Positions 17,501 through 25,480 of a DNA stretch of 64,000 bases are shown piece by piece; position 1 is the first letter of the stretch; the number at the start of each line of letters is the position of its first letter. The notes under the pieces were generated by a model that had not been told where the DNA came from, did no database searches, and was given only the letters and a program-made list of their open reading frames with translations. This DNA comes from Nostoc sp. TH1S01 (GTDB lineage: Bacteria; Cyanobacteriota; Cyanobacteriia; Cyanobacteriales; Nostocaceae). A program made the position numbers and the translations under genes. Location of the stretch: contig JAGKSW010000100.1 of the NCBI GenBank assembly GCA_018993265.1, forward strand, positions 22,526 to 86,525, in the 5' to 3' direction.

Positions 17501-19402
17501 AGTTGAAGATGAAAGAGCAACTGCTTCCTGGACTTGCTTCTGCTCGGTTTGTCCCATCCGCTTGAGCAGTTTTATCCGCTCCAGACGGTTGACAATTCGA
17601 GTTACCAGTTCTGGCCCGACAATTGGTTTGCTGACAAAATCATCAGCCCCGACGCTATACACCTGATTTACAATGTCGGCATCGCTGTGGACTGTGAGAA
17701 ATAAAATCGGTAACTCGCTCCAATTGGGGTCATTCCGCACAACTTGGCAAAGCTCAATCCCATTGCTGTGGGGCATTTCTACATCCAGAATCAACATATC
17801 TGGCTTGACTGTTTCCAAAGTTTCCCAAAAGCGACGCGGATCTTCTAAACCTATTACTTGTAATCCCCAAGGTATGAGTAAATTTTGTAACAAAGCGAGA
17901 ATTTGGGGATCATCATCTACGGCCAGGATTTTCGCTTCTCCTTGGGGTAATTGTTGGAGTAATTGCGCGATCGCCTCTGCCACTTTTGCTGCTGTCATTG
18001 GCTTTTGTAAAAATGTGTGTCCTCCTTGACGAGCCAATTGCAAGCGATTACCTAAATCTGTTTGCTCTGTAAAAACTAAGACTGGCACAGGTGGTTTTCT
18101 TTGCGCCAGTTCGCCTAAAAAACTCCAACTATCTTCTTGACGGTCAGAAAAACTGGGGTCAAGTAACACTGCACTGGGATGGTCGCGGTAAAGTATAGTT
18201 CTGGCAGAATCTAGATTTGTGGCAATGCTCACTTGAAATTCTGCACCAGCCGTAGTTTGTGTCAGTTGTTCTGCGATAGTCGGGTCTTGATCAACCATCA
18301 AAACTAATGGCAATCTACTATCAACTGCGGCTGAGTTTGCATCCTCAGCTTGAGTTTGAATTTCCTGGCGCAAAGATTTCACCCAAGTTTGCAGCTTGGC
18401 TGTTTCTTTGGATGTTAACTCTTGACCAGATTTAAGTAATTGCTCAATTTGACGCGCCAGTTTTGAACCCGTCGGAAAGCCAAATGTCCCTAATGAACCG
18501 GCTAAAGTATGCGCTTCTTTGGCGGCTTGGTTGAGCAATTCACTATTTAAAGCTGACTCAGCGAAAGCTGCTTGCTCGATGACTTTGATTTGCTCATCGA
18601 CTCTCCCTTGAAATCTCTGCCAAATTCCCGCAACCGCTTGCAGTGTTTGCTGCTGAGATGATGCTTCTTCTTTCGGCTGATTGTTTTTAGATTTGGCATT
18701 GGCTGGTTTTGCTGCGATTTTCTCTTCTTCCAGGGGTTTGAGCCGATAGCCAATTCCATACACAGTCTCAATTAAATCACTAGGCGCACCCACCGCTTTT
18801 AATCTCTGGCGTAACCCTTTAATATGAGTCCGCACTGCTTCTTCCCCTGGTGTATCTTCGTAAGACCACAAATGTTCTAAAATCATGCCGCAGCTAAAAA
18901 CTCGGCGACTGTTGCGTAAAAATAACTCCAAAAGCGCATATTCTTTGGGAGTTAATGATAGTAAATTGTTGCTATAACTAACTTCACAACTACTAGGGTC
19001 AAGGCGCAAATTTCCCCACTCTAAAACAGGTTGTGATGTTGCATTGCCACGACGTAATAAAGCCCGCACGCGGGCGACTAATTCTTCTTCGGCAAATGGT
19101 TTAACTACATAATCATCTGCGCCTGCATCTAAACCAATCGCTTTCTCATGGCTACTATCACATCCTGTTAACAGCAAGATTGGCATTTGCCAGCCATGAG
19201 AGCGAATTTGCTGACACAAACTAATTCCATCTAGCTTTGGTAAAATTACATCTAATAAAATTAAATCATAATTGTAAGTTTGAATTAAATCCCAAGCAGT
19301 TTCACCATCATTTGCGACTTCAACTGCATAGTTTTGGTTGGTAAGAACGGCAGTCAGCGCATAAGCATTTAACTCGTCATCCTCGACAACTAAAATTTTC
19401 AT
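14555..19402 (-). CDS. Giant hybrid: REC-wHTH-HPt-REC-REC-PAS-GAF-PAS-HisKA-HATPase-REC-REC
   Basis: 1615-aa multi-domain signalling protein. Order by residue: receiver 1-115 (Asp51); OmpR winged helix about 125-222; HPt about 255-345 (His298 in EAHTLAGSLGTFG); receiver 366-482 (Asp415); receiver 490-610 (Asp540); PAS about 640-755; GAF about 785-930; coiled coil 930-990; PAS about 992-1110; HisKA with H box FVSVVSHELRTPL (His1126); HATPase with DTGRGIPEDKL and GTGLGLAICK; then two terminal receivers (about 1370-1480, 1490-1605). It combines sensor, phosphotransfer and DNA-binding output in one chain, so it could regulate transcription directly. The four C-terminal residues SAEC and the stop codon are supplied by the TGCTGAG repeat. 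Confidence 0.93.
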   Translation of the reverse strand: MKILVVEDDELNAYALTAVLTNQNYAVEVANDGETAWDLIQTYNYDLILLDVILPKLDGISLCQQIRSHGWQMPILLLTGCDSSHEKAIGLDAGADDYVVKPFAEEELVARVRALLRRGNATSQPVLEWGNLRLDPSSCEVSYSNNLLSLTPKEYALLELFLRNSRRVFSCGMILEHLWSYEDTPGEEAVRTHIKGLRQRLKAVGAPSDLIETVYGIGYRLKPLEEEKIAAKPANAKSKNNQPKEEASSQQQTLQAVAGIWQRFQGRVDEQIKVIEQAAFAESALNSELLNQAAKEAHTLAGSLGTFGFPTGSKLARQIEQLLKSGQELTSKETAKLQTWVKSLRQEIQTQAEDANSAAVDSRLPLVLMVDQDPTIAEQLTQTTAGAEFQVSIATNLDSARTILYRDHPSAVLLDPSFSDRQEDSWSFLGELAQRKPPVPVLVFTEQTDLGNRLQLARQGGHTFLQKPMTAAKVAEAIAQLLQQLPQGEAKILAVDDDPQILALLQNLLIPWGLQVIGLEDPRRFWETLETVKPDMLILDVEMPHSNGIELCQVVRNDPNWSELPILFLTVHSDADIVNQVYSVGADDFVSKPIVGPELVTRIVNRLERIKLLKRMGQTEQKQVQEAVALSSSTANFSADWRTIFEGEPECVKVIAADGTVLEINSAGLAVIEAKSKAKVIGKSVYSLIASEYQTAFRQLHESVCQGNKGSLQFEMITCQGNRRWMETHAVPLQNKTDGKFVQLAITRDITHYKQVQTEIQRINRTLQTLSSCNQIIVRTPDELELLEKICQIIVEVGGYRLAWVGFAENDAQKNIRPVAQAGYDDGYLQTLQLTWSDTVRGQGPTGTAIRTGKTSIIQNILTDPKYEVWRCQAEERGYAAVIALPLKTDSRTFGALNIYAAEPNAFDDDEVHLLKKLAEDLTYGIVALRNQRDRTLAEAALKQTQAALQKANNELELRVAERTAELITVNRQLQSELDKRQRIEEELRVSQVKLARILDIADDAIISIDSSQFITLFNQGAEKIFGYTAQEVIGQKLDILLPLRFIQAHRHHVSDFGKSANLARRMGERRELFGKRKDGSEFPAEASISKLNMGEEIYYTVILRDVTERKQIERMKDEFVSVVSHELRTPLTSIHGSLGMLTSGLLKADSDQGKRLLQIATDSTDRLVRLINDILDIERIESGKVKMAREICDLDELVQSAVNIIQPLANKQGVQLAISSLSVMLWADPDRIVQTLTNLLSNAIKFSVSGATVWLEIQQQQNEVLLTVKDTGRGIPEDKLESIFERFQQVDSSDSRNHDGTGLGLAICKSIVQQHGGRIWVESILGEGSRFYFTLPIYKAPQTTEAIQHNHHCPLPIAYSPLVLVCDDDQTICNELETLLQKGGYRVVTVATGEEAIATASTQQPDVILLDLLMPKMNGWQTMAILKERADTKHIPIVICSVYRSDTNNKPITDFADWLSKPVQESYLLQSLKQVVAKPSKRARILIVEDDNDLAQLLITLFERHDIETCLAQTGKEAIHFSQELNPDLLILDLILPESDGFVVIDWLRQHNHLCTMPVVVYSAKDLDESERQRLKLGYTEFLTKGRVTTQEFEQRVVDLLQRITHHTVESAEC

Positions 19403-19972
19403 ATCTAAACATTTCCTGATCTTAATATTATTAGATGATTCACCAAAAAATAAAATTAAAAACTCAATAATATTTTAGATTTGCGCTTTAAAGCATATTA
19501 AAGTATCCATTCCTCTAATGTTAAGTTTAATTCACAATAATCAACAATAATCAATCTTTAGAAATAGTTGACGAGAGAATTAATCACTAAAGTTAACAAC
19601 ATCTATTAAAGCTGTTCTTGCTACACTGAAATCATGAAATAACTATTAAGATATTCTCCATCTAAATTACACCTTAAAATCAAAGACAAAAGCTTAAAAA
19701 CCTTTCATAGCCTTATGTACACCGTCAGATATCAGGCTATATCAACATATAAATTAAGTCCTGAATGGCGGGATCATCCTCACAAGTTCCTCAAATTCTA
19801 TTTTTATAAATAAAGTTAGATGTCATTGCAGAGGGGAAAATATCACAGCTAATTCAATAAAATAAATTTCTCGATTATTACCAATAACAGATGCAGAATT
19901 CTCAATTATGGTAATTCTGCGTTTCCCGACCAAAAACCGCCAAGTTATTAGCAATCACAGCCAGAGGTCTAT
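19403..19972. other. Long divergent intergenic region upstream of usp/hox and the hybrid kinase
   Basis: 570 AT-rich bases between divergent genes, expected to hold promoters for both directions. I see no coding frame, RNA gene or strong palindrome. No regulator site is confident enough to name. Confidence 0.45.
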
Positions 19973-20512
19973 ATGCTGAAAAAGATTTTAGTCGCATTGG
20001 ATCGTTCGGAAATGGGAACAGAGGTGTTTGAGCAAGCATTGGCTTTAGCAAAAGCTATGTCCGCCCAATTACTACTGCTACATGTTCTATCTCCAGAAGA
20101 AGAAGGTAGCCCTTATATTCCCATGTTATCTAATGTTGACTACTATCCAGGTTTAAGCGGACAAAGTTTAGATTTATACCAAAAACAGTGGGATAAATTT
20201 AAAGATGAAGGAGTGCGGATGTTGCAGTCTTTCTCAGCTCAAGCCAACACCACAAGTGTGACAGCAGAATTTAGCCAAATTTTGGGCAACCCTGGCAATA
20301 CTATTTGTAAACTGGCTGCTCAATGGAATGCAGACTTAATTGTGATGGGTCATCGGGGACGTTCTGGGATAACAGAATTTTTCTTAGGTAGTGTGAGTAA
20401 CTATGTGCTGCATCACGCCAACTGTTCAGTTTTTATTGTGCATTCGCCCAAAAGCTTAAACAGCACGGAAAAGAACGTAGCGAAAGCTGCTGAAAATGCC
20501 AGTGTCTCTTGA
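19973..20512 (+). CDS. Universal stress protein (UspA family)
   Basis: 179-aa protein with one Usp domain. The N-terminal KKILVALDRSEMGTEVFEQA has the D after the first strand. The C-terminal VMGHRGRSGITEFFLGSVSN carries the ATP-binding G-x2-G-x9-G[S/T] pattern, so it should bind ATP. It lies 48 bases before hoxE on the same strand with no terminator between, so it could share a transcript with the hydrogenase genes. A role in redox or anaerobic stress would fit the neighbours but is inference. Confidence 0.92.
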   Translation: MLKKILVALDRSEMGTEVFEQALALAKAMSAQLLLLHVLSPEEEGSPYIPMLSNVDYYPGLSGQSLDLYQKQWDKFKDEGVRMLQSFSAQANTTSVTAEFSQILGNPGNTICKLAAQWNADLIVMGHRGRSGITEFFLGSVSNYVLHHANCSVFIVHSPKSLNSTEKNVAKAAENASVS

Positions 20513-20560
20513 TTTGATTGTGCGCTTGCCAAATAAACTCATCAGTCTCTAGCAGTAACA

Positions 20561-21073
20561 ATGACAACCGCATCCCCTGTAGTTTGGCCTCATCCCAGTG
20601 GCGATAAACGCCTGAAGATGCTAGACGCAACCATGAAGCGTCACCAGTATCAACAAGATGCCTTAATCGAAATTCTCCACCAAGCCCAAGAACTATACGG
20701 TTACTTAGAAAACGACTTATTACTTTATATTGCTCATAAACTCAAACTGCCTCCCAGCCGAGTTTATGGAGTAGCGACCTTTTACCATTTATTTTCTTTA
20801 GCGCCCCAAGGAGTTCATAGTTGTGTGCTGTGTACAGGGACAGCTTGTTATGTCAAAGGCGCTCAGGCGATTTTGGCAAGTGTAGAAAAAACAGCTCACA
20901 TTCAGGCTGGTGAAACTACAGCCAACGGTCAATTATCACTACTGACAGCAAGATGTTTAGGGGCTTGCGGGATTGCGCCTGCTGTGGTGTTTGATGGCGC
21001 AGTCTTAGGCAATCAAACACCAGAATCAGTTTGCGATCGCATCCAAGGATGGCTGGAAAATGGAACTAAATGA
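20561..21073 (+). CDS. hoxE: Bidirectional [NiFe] hydrogenase diaphorase subunit HoxE
   Basis: 170-aa NuoE-like subunit of the HoxEFUYH NAD(P)/ferredoxin-linked hydrogenase. The thioredoxin-like [2Fe-2S] domain has its four cysteines in [10 protein letters not shown] and [15 protein letters not shown]. The N-terminal helical part includes [15 protein letters not shown] and [14 protein letters not shown], typical of NuoE/HoxE. It is the first hox gene and overlaps hoxF by 14 bases, which implies translational coupling. Confidence 0.96.
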   Translation: MTTASPVVWPHPSGDKRLKMLDATMKRHQYQQDALIEILHQAQELYGYLENDLLLYIAHKLKLPPSRVYGVATFYHLFSLAPQGVHSCVLCTGTACYVKGAQAILASVEKTAHIQAGETTANGQLSLLTARCLGACGIAPAVVFDGAVLGNQTPESVCDRIQGWLENGTK

Positions 21074-22697
21074 ATTACTGGCAATTGCCAAACAAGAACG
21101 CTCTCAAACTAAACCGGTTCATATTCGTTGCTGCACAGCGGCTGGTTGTTTATCTGGTCGCGCCGAAAGCATTAAACATGAACTCGAAGCAGGTGTGAAA
21201 GCCGAAGGTTTAGAAAAAGATGTAGAAGTTTCTGGTGTTGGCTGTATGCGCTTATGTTGCCAAGGGCCATTAGTTCAAGTTGATACCCCAGCCGGCAGTA
21301 AACTTTATGAAAAAGTCACTACTAAGGACGCATTTGCAATTATTGAAGCGTTGGACGGCGGCAAAACCCATGTTTCCGAAATAGATTTATCCCAACCATT
21401 CTTTACTTATCAACAGCCAATCGTTTTAGAAAATAGCGGCAAAATAGACCCAGAAAAGATTCAATCTTATATTGCTGCCGATGGTTATCAAGCTCTTTAC
21501 CATGTGTTGCGAGAAAGGACTCCGGGTGAGGTCGTCGAAACAATTACCCGCAGTGGTTTGCGCGGACGGGGAGGCGCTGGTTATCCCACTGGTGTTAAAT
21601 GGGCGACGGTCGCCAAAGCCAAAAGCAACCGCAAATTTGTCATCTGTAACGCTGATGAAGGCGATCCCGGCGCATTTATGGATCGCAGTGTCCTAGAAAG
21701 TGATCCCCATCGGGTGTTAGAAGGAATGGCGATCGCAGCTTATGCGATCGGAGCTAATCAAGGCTATATTTATGTCCGTGCAGAATATCCAGTGGCAATT
21801 CGTCGGTTGCAAACTGCCATCCATCAGGCCCAACGCCTCGGTTTGTTAGGTAGCCAAATCTTTGACTCTCCTTTTGACTTCAAAATCGATATCCGCATTG
21901 GTGCTGGGGCTTACGTTTGTGGCGAAGAAACTGCCTTAATGGCCTCCATTGAAGGCAAACGCGGTCTACCGCATCCTCGTCCACCTTATCCGGCTGAATC
22001 GGGTTTATGGGGTCATCCCACCTTAATTAATAACGTCGAAACCTTCGCCAACATCGCACCCATTATTCGTAAAGGTGCTGACTGGTTTGCGAGTATTGGG
22101 ACTGAAAAAAGCAAAGGGACAAAAGTTTTTGCCCTAGCTGGCAAAATTCGCAACACAGGTTTAATCGAAGTGCCGATGGGAACATCCTTACGGCAAATTG
22201 TCGAAGAAATGGGAGGCGGTATTCCTGATGGTGGTACAGCTAAAGCCGTCCAAACAGGTGGCCCTTCCGGAGGATGTATCCCTGCTTTTGCCTTTGATAC
22301 ACCTGTAGATTATGAATCCCTGACAAACCTGGGTTCGATGATGGGTTCCGGCGGCATGATTGTCATGGACGATAGTACCAACATGGTCGATGTTGCCCGT
22401 TTCTTCATGGAATTTTGTATGGATGAATCCTGTGGTAAGTGCATTCCTTGCCGAGTAGGAACAGTGCAGCTACATGGATTATTAACCAAACTCATGCAAG
22501 GTAAAGCAACACAGGCTGATTTGGCACTCCTCGAAGAACTGTGCGATATGGTCAAAAACACCAGCCTGTGCGGTTTAGGACAGTCTGCACCCAATCCCGT
22601 GTTGAGTACATTGCGTTACTTCCGTGATGAGTATGTGGAGTTGATTGAAGAGTATTTGGAGTTGATTAAAGATGAGGAAGTAGGAGCTAGGGTTTAG
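21060..22697 (+). CDS. hoxF: Bidirectional hydrogenase diaphorase subunit HoxF
   Basis: 545-aa NuoF-like catalytic diaphorase subunit binding FMN, NAD(P) and Fe-S clusters. The N-terminal thioredoxin-like segment has cysteines in [10 protein letters not shown] and [12 protein letters not shown]. The FMN/NAD site shows [16 protein letters not shown] and [12 protein letters not shown]. The glycine-rich [16 protein letters not shown] follows, and the [4Fe-4S] site is in [13 protein letters not shown] and [11 protein letters not shown]. It starts inside the 3' end of hoxE. A 104-base spacer of simple CCCTGCTCCCTGCCCC repeats separates it from hoxU. Confidence 0.97.
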   Translation: MELNELLAIAKQERSQTKPVHIRCCTAAGCLSGRAESIKHELEAGVKAEGLEKDVEVSGVGCMRLCCQGPLVQVDTPAGSKLYEKVTTKDAFAIIEALDGGKTHVSEIDLSQPFFTYQQPIVLENSGKIDPEKIQSYIAADGYQALYHVLRERTPGEVVETITRSGLRGRGGAGYPTGVKWATVAKAKSNRKFVICNADEGDPGAFMDRSVLESDPHRVLEGMAIAAYAIGANQGYIYVRAEYPVAIRRLQTAIHQAQRLGLLGSQIFDSPFDFKIDIRIGAGAYVCGEETALMASIEGKRGLPHPRPPYPAESGLWGHPTLINNVETFANIAPIIRKGADWFASIGTEKSKGTKVFALAGKIRNTGLIEVPMGTSLRQIVEEMGGGIPDGGTAKAVQTGGPSGGCIPAFAFDTPVDYESLTNLGSMMGSGGMIVMDDSTNMVDVARFFMEFCMDESCGKCIPCRVGTVQLHGLLTKLMQGKATQADLALLEELCDMVKNTSLCGLGQSAPNPVLSTLRYFRDEYVELIEEYLELIKDEEVGARV

Positions 22698-22801
22698 GGG
22701 TGTAAGGGTGTAGGAGAAAAAATATCCTCTTCTCCCCTGCTCCCTGCCCCCTGCGGTCTTTACGATAAGACACGGTATAACATCTCACTCATCCCCTAAT
22801 T

Positions 22802-23518
22802 ATGACCGTAAAAACCTTAACAATTAATTGTCAACTGGTCAGCGCCAGCGAAGAAGAAACTTTGCTAGAAGCGGCGCAAGCAGCAGGAATTCATATTCCC
22901 ACACTGTGCCATTTAGAAGGTGTGGGAGATGTCGGTGCTTGTCGGCTGTGTTTAGTAGAGATTGCTGGAAGCAGTAAATTACAACCTGCTTGCGTGACAA
23001 AAGTTAACGAAGGAATGGAGGTTTACACCAATGGCGATCGCTTGCAAAAATACCGGCGCACAATTGTTGAAATGCTATTTGCTGAAGGTAATCACATTTG
23101 CTCGGTTTGTGTAGCAAATGGTAATTGCGAATTACAAGACTTAGCGATTGAAATGGGTATGGATCATGTACGTTTAGAGTATCACTTCCCCAATCGCAAA
23201 GTAGATGTTTCCCACGATCGCTTCGGTATTGACCATAACCGATGTGTGCTGTGTACTCGTTGTATCCGTGTTTGTGACGAAATCGAAGGCGCTCACACTT
23301 GGGATATGGCAGGTAGGGGTACAAACTCCCACGTCATTACCGACTTGAGTCAGCCCTGGGGAACGTCTCAAACTTGTACCTCTTGTGGTAAATGTGTCAA
23401 TGCTTGCCCCACAGGTGCGATTTTCTACCAAGGTTCCAGCGTTGGGGAAATGAAACACCATCGGGACAAACTTGATTTCTTAGTTACCGCAAGGGAAAAA
23501 CAGCAATGGAATTTTTAG
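22802..23518 (+). CDS. hoxU: Bidirectional hydrogenase diaphorase subunit HoxU
   Basis: 238-aa NuoG-N-terminal-like electron-transfer subunit linking the diaphorase to the hydrogenase. A plant-type [2Fe-2S] domain is at residues 30-70 ([25 protein letters not shown]). The His/Cys [4Fe-4S] region is [17 protein letters not shown]. Two ferredoxin-like [4Fe-4S] motifs are [13 protein letters not shown] and [14 protein letters not shown]. Length matches cyanobacterial HoxU. The next gene begins 33 bases later, so the transcript likely continues. Confidence 0.97.
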   Translation: MTVKTLTINCQLVSASEEETLLEAAQAAGIHIPTLCHLEGVGDVGACRLCLVEIAGSSKLQPACVTKVNEGMEVYTNGDRLQKYRRTIVEMLFAEGNHICSVCVANGNCELQDLAIEMGMDHVRLEYHFPNRKVDVSHDRFGIDHNRCVLCTRCIRVCDEIEGAHTWDMAGRGTNSHVITDLSQPWGTSQTCTSCGKCVNACPTGAIFYQGSSVGEMKHHRDKLDFLVTAREKQQWNF

Positions 23519-23551
23519 CCGTTGACTTTGAGCTTAAGCCAGGAGGTAAAT

Positions 23552-24082
23552 ATGAAACTCCGTCGCATCCGACAAATATTTTGGTGGCTGCTAGTGGTAA
23601 GTATTTTGACAATATCTATATTCCTGGCTTTAGCAAGTCCCACATCACAAACGGCGATCGCATCTGTTACACATTTAGAAGCAGCACCAGGCGAAATACT
23701 TTATCGCTCACAAACAAAATTAGATGATCAATCAGGACATGTTTGGCAAGTTGTTCTGTTTAAGCAAATTTATCCTGGTCAAAGCACCAGTTTAAATCTG
23801 CGGCTTGTAGGTTTTCCCAACTCAGCCGAATTAATTCATCCCCAACCACTAAAAATTACCACTGCTTCCGGCAAAGTTTTCACTGCTGCTGATGTGTTCT
23901 TAGATGAAGCCCCAGCCCCAACTATCGGTCAGTACGACCTCAAAGATATCTTGCCGCAATTACCCAACGAACCCCTACAACTAGGTATACCTTTACCCAA
24001 ACAAAACTTTATTAACATCTCAGTCCCTCAATCTGTCGTGCGTGAATGGCGTGAACTCCTCACAGCCACATCTCAAAGCTAA
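23552..24082 (+). CDS. DUF3122-like exported protein within the hox cluster
   Basis: 176 aa from ATG 23552, chosen because AGGAGG lies directly upstream at normal spacing. An N-terminal membrane/signal stretch (IFWWLLVVSILTISIFLALA) precedes the mature region with GEILYRSQTKLDDQSGHVWQ and LNLRLVGFPNSAELIHPQPL, which I associate with the cyanobacterial DUF3122 family. It contains no cysteines, so it is unlikely to carry a metal cluster. Function is unknown. Its place between hoxU and hoxY, with short spacers on both sides, means it is probably co-transcribed with the hydrogenase. Confidence 0.7.
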   Translation: MKLRRIRQIFWWLLVVSILTISIFLALASPTSQTAIASVTHLEAAPGEILYRSQTKLDDQSGHVWQVVLFKQIYPGQSTSLNLRLVGFPNSAELIHPQPLKITTASGKVFTAADVFLDEAPAPTIGQYDLKDILPQLPNEPLQLGIPLPKQNFINISVPQSVVREWRELLTATSQS

Positions 24083-24136
24083 CCAGATAACTAAAACTCT
24101 GCGTTTTACTCAGCGTACCTTTGCGGTTAAAAAAAT

Positions 24137-24682
24137 ATGTCTCGCTTGCGACTAGCAACAGTATGGTTAGGCGGCTGTTCTGGCTGTCACATGTCCTTTC
24201 TCGATTTAGACGAATGGCTGATCGATTTAGCCGGAAAAGTGGATATTGTTTACAGTCCCTTCGCTGATATTAAAGAATATCCCAAAGATGTCGATGTAGT
24301 CTTAGTTGAAGGTGCGATCGCCAATGAAGAACACTTAACCACAATCCGCACCGTTCGAGAACGTTCCAAACTCTTAATTTCCTTTGGAGATTGTGCAGTT
24401 ACCGGCAATGTCACCGCCTTACGTAATCCATTAGGTAGCGTCGAACCAGTTCTTCAGCGATGTTATGTAGAATTAGTGGATCTGCACCCCCAAATACCCC
24501 AAGAAGCAAGCATTGTACCTCCGCTATTAGAAAAAGTCACGCCTGTACATTATGTAGTCCCCGTTGATATTTATTTACCCGGTTGTCCGCCTTCAGCACC
24601 TCGCATTCGCGCCGCATTAGAACCGCTTTTACAAGGTGAAAAACCCAAACTCGCAGGACGCGAATTCATCAAATTTGGTTGA
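24137..24682 (+). CDS. hoxY: [NiFe] hydrogenase small subunit HoxY
   Basis: 181-aa small subunit carrying the proximal [4Fe-4S] cluster that takes electrons from the NiFe site. Ligand motifs are GGCSGCHMSFLDLDEW, SFGDCAVTGN and YLPGCPPSAPRIRA. The short length and absence of medial/distal cluster domains fit the bidirectional (group 3d) type. It is followed by a 142-base spacer of repeats and then the CBS-CP12 gene. Confidence 0.97.
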   Translation: MSRLRLATVWLGGCSGCHMSFLDLDEWLIDLAGKVDIVYSPFADIKEYPKDVDVVLVEGAIANEEHLTTIRTVRERSKLLISFGDCAVTGNVTALRNPLGSVEPVLQRCYVELVDLHPQIPQEASIVPPLLEKVTPVHYVVPVDIYLPGCPPSAPRIRAALEPLLQGEKPKLAGREFIKFG

Positions 24683-24804
24683 AGAGAAGGCAGGAGGCAG
24701 GGGGAATAATTTTTTACTCAATATTCACAACTCAGCAACGCCAGTTGCTTCAAGTCGGCGGAGCCGCCCAACGCACTGGCTCCTCAGCACTCAGCACTCA
24801 GCAC
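24683..24804. repeat. Composite repeat between hoxY and the CBS-CP12 gene
   Basis: Consists of a purine flank (GGCAGGAGGCAGGGGG), then a palindromic unit (about 24728-24780) with outer arms GCCAGTTGC / GCACTGGC and inner stem GGCGG-AG-CCGCC, then three CTCAGCA-type heptamers. The same composite occurs at 14507-14570, and the palindrome occurs in inverted orientation near 62233-62275. Confidence 0.8.
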
Positions 24805-24824
24805 TTTACTACAGGAGATTAATT

Positions 24825-25430
24825 ATGTTAAGAGCCGCAGACATTATGACAAAAGATGTAGCCACCATTCGTAGCTCTGCCACAGTCGCAGAAGCAGTAC
24901 ATTTAATGCGGGCTAGAGATTGGCGGGCATTAATTGTTGACCGTCGCCACGAACAAGATGCTTACGGGATTATTAGTGAGAGCGATATTGTTTATAAAGT
25001 TATTGCTTACGGTAAAGACCCTCATAAAACACGGGTATACGAGGTCATGACTAAGCCTTGTATCGCCATTAATCCCGACTTGGGTTTGGAATATGTCGCG
25101 CGGTTGTTTGCCCAACATCATCTGCACAGAGCGCCTGTTATCCAAGGTGAACTTGTTGGGATAATTTCGCTCACCGATATATTGGCTTTAAGTGACTTTA
25201 TGGAACAGCCTCGGTCAGCTCTTTTAGAACAACAACTACAAGAAGAGATTAAAAAAGCTCGCGCCATTTGTATAGAAAAAGGAATCCACTCAGAAGAATG
25301 TGCTGCTGCTTGGGATGCAGTAGATGAAATGCAATCAGAAATAGCACACCAAACCGCTGAAACAATCAATAGAGAAGCTTTTGAAGATTATGGCGAAGAG
25401 TTATCAGAAAGTCTGAAGTTTGAAGTGTGA
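24825..25430 (+). CDS. CBS-pair protein fused to a CP12-like domain
   Basis: 201 aa from ATG 24825 (AGGAG ten bases upstream). Residues 1-125 hold two CBS motifs (MTKDVATIRSSATVAEA and VMTKPCIAINPDLGLEYVA, with GIISESD and GIISLTDIL), which usually sense adenylates. Residues about 135-190 match CP12: Cys149 and Cys159 form the N-terminal pair, and AWDAVDE (162-168) is the CP12 core. Where CP12 has its C-terminal, GAPDH-binding Cys pair, this protein reads FEDYGEELSESLKFEV with no Cys. CBS-CP12 fusions are known in cyanobacteria. Here one lies inside the hox cluster, between hoxY and hoxH. The last codons are formed by TGAAGTN repeats. Confidence 0.88.
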   Translation: MLRAADIMTKDVATIRSSATVAEAVHLMRARDWRALIVDRRHEQDAYGIISESDIVYKVIAYGKDPHKTRVYEVMTKPCIAINPDLGLEYVARLFAQHHLHRAPVIQGELVGIISLTDILALSDFMEQPRSALLEQQLQEEIKKARAICIEKGIHSEECAAAWDAVDEMQSEIAHQTAETINREAFEDYGEELSESLKFEV

Positions 25431-25480
25431 AGTATGAAGTTGGGAGAACAACAAATCACTAATGACTAATGACTAATGAC
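25418..25480. repeat. Heptamer repeats joining the CBS-CP12 stop and hoxH start
   Basis: TGAAGTN units (TGAAGTT, TGAAGTG, TGAAGTA, TGAAGTT) run from 25419 to 25440 and make the final codons and stop of the CBS-CP12 gene. A second array of three TAATGAC units (about 25460-25480) places ATGs at 25462, 25469 and 25476, one in each reading frame; the third starts hoxH. Confidence 0.85.
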
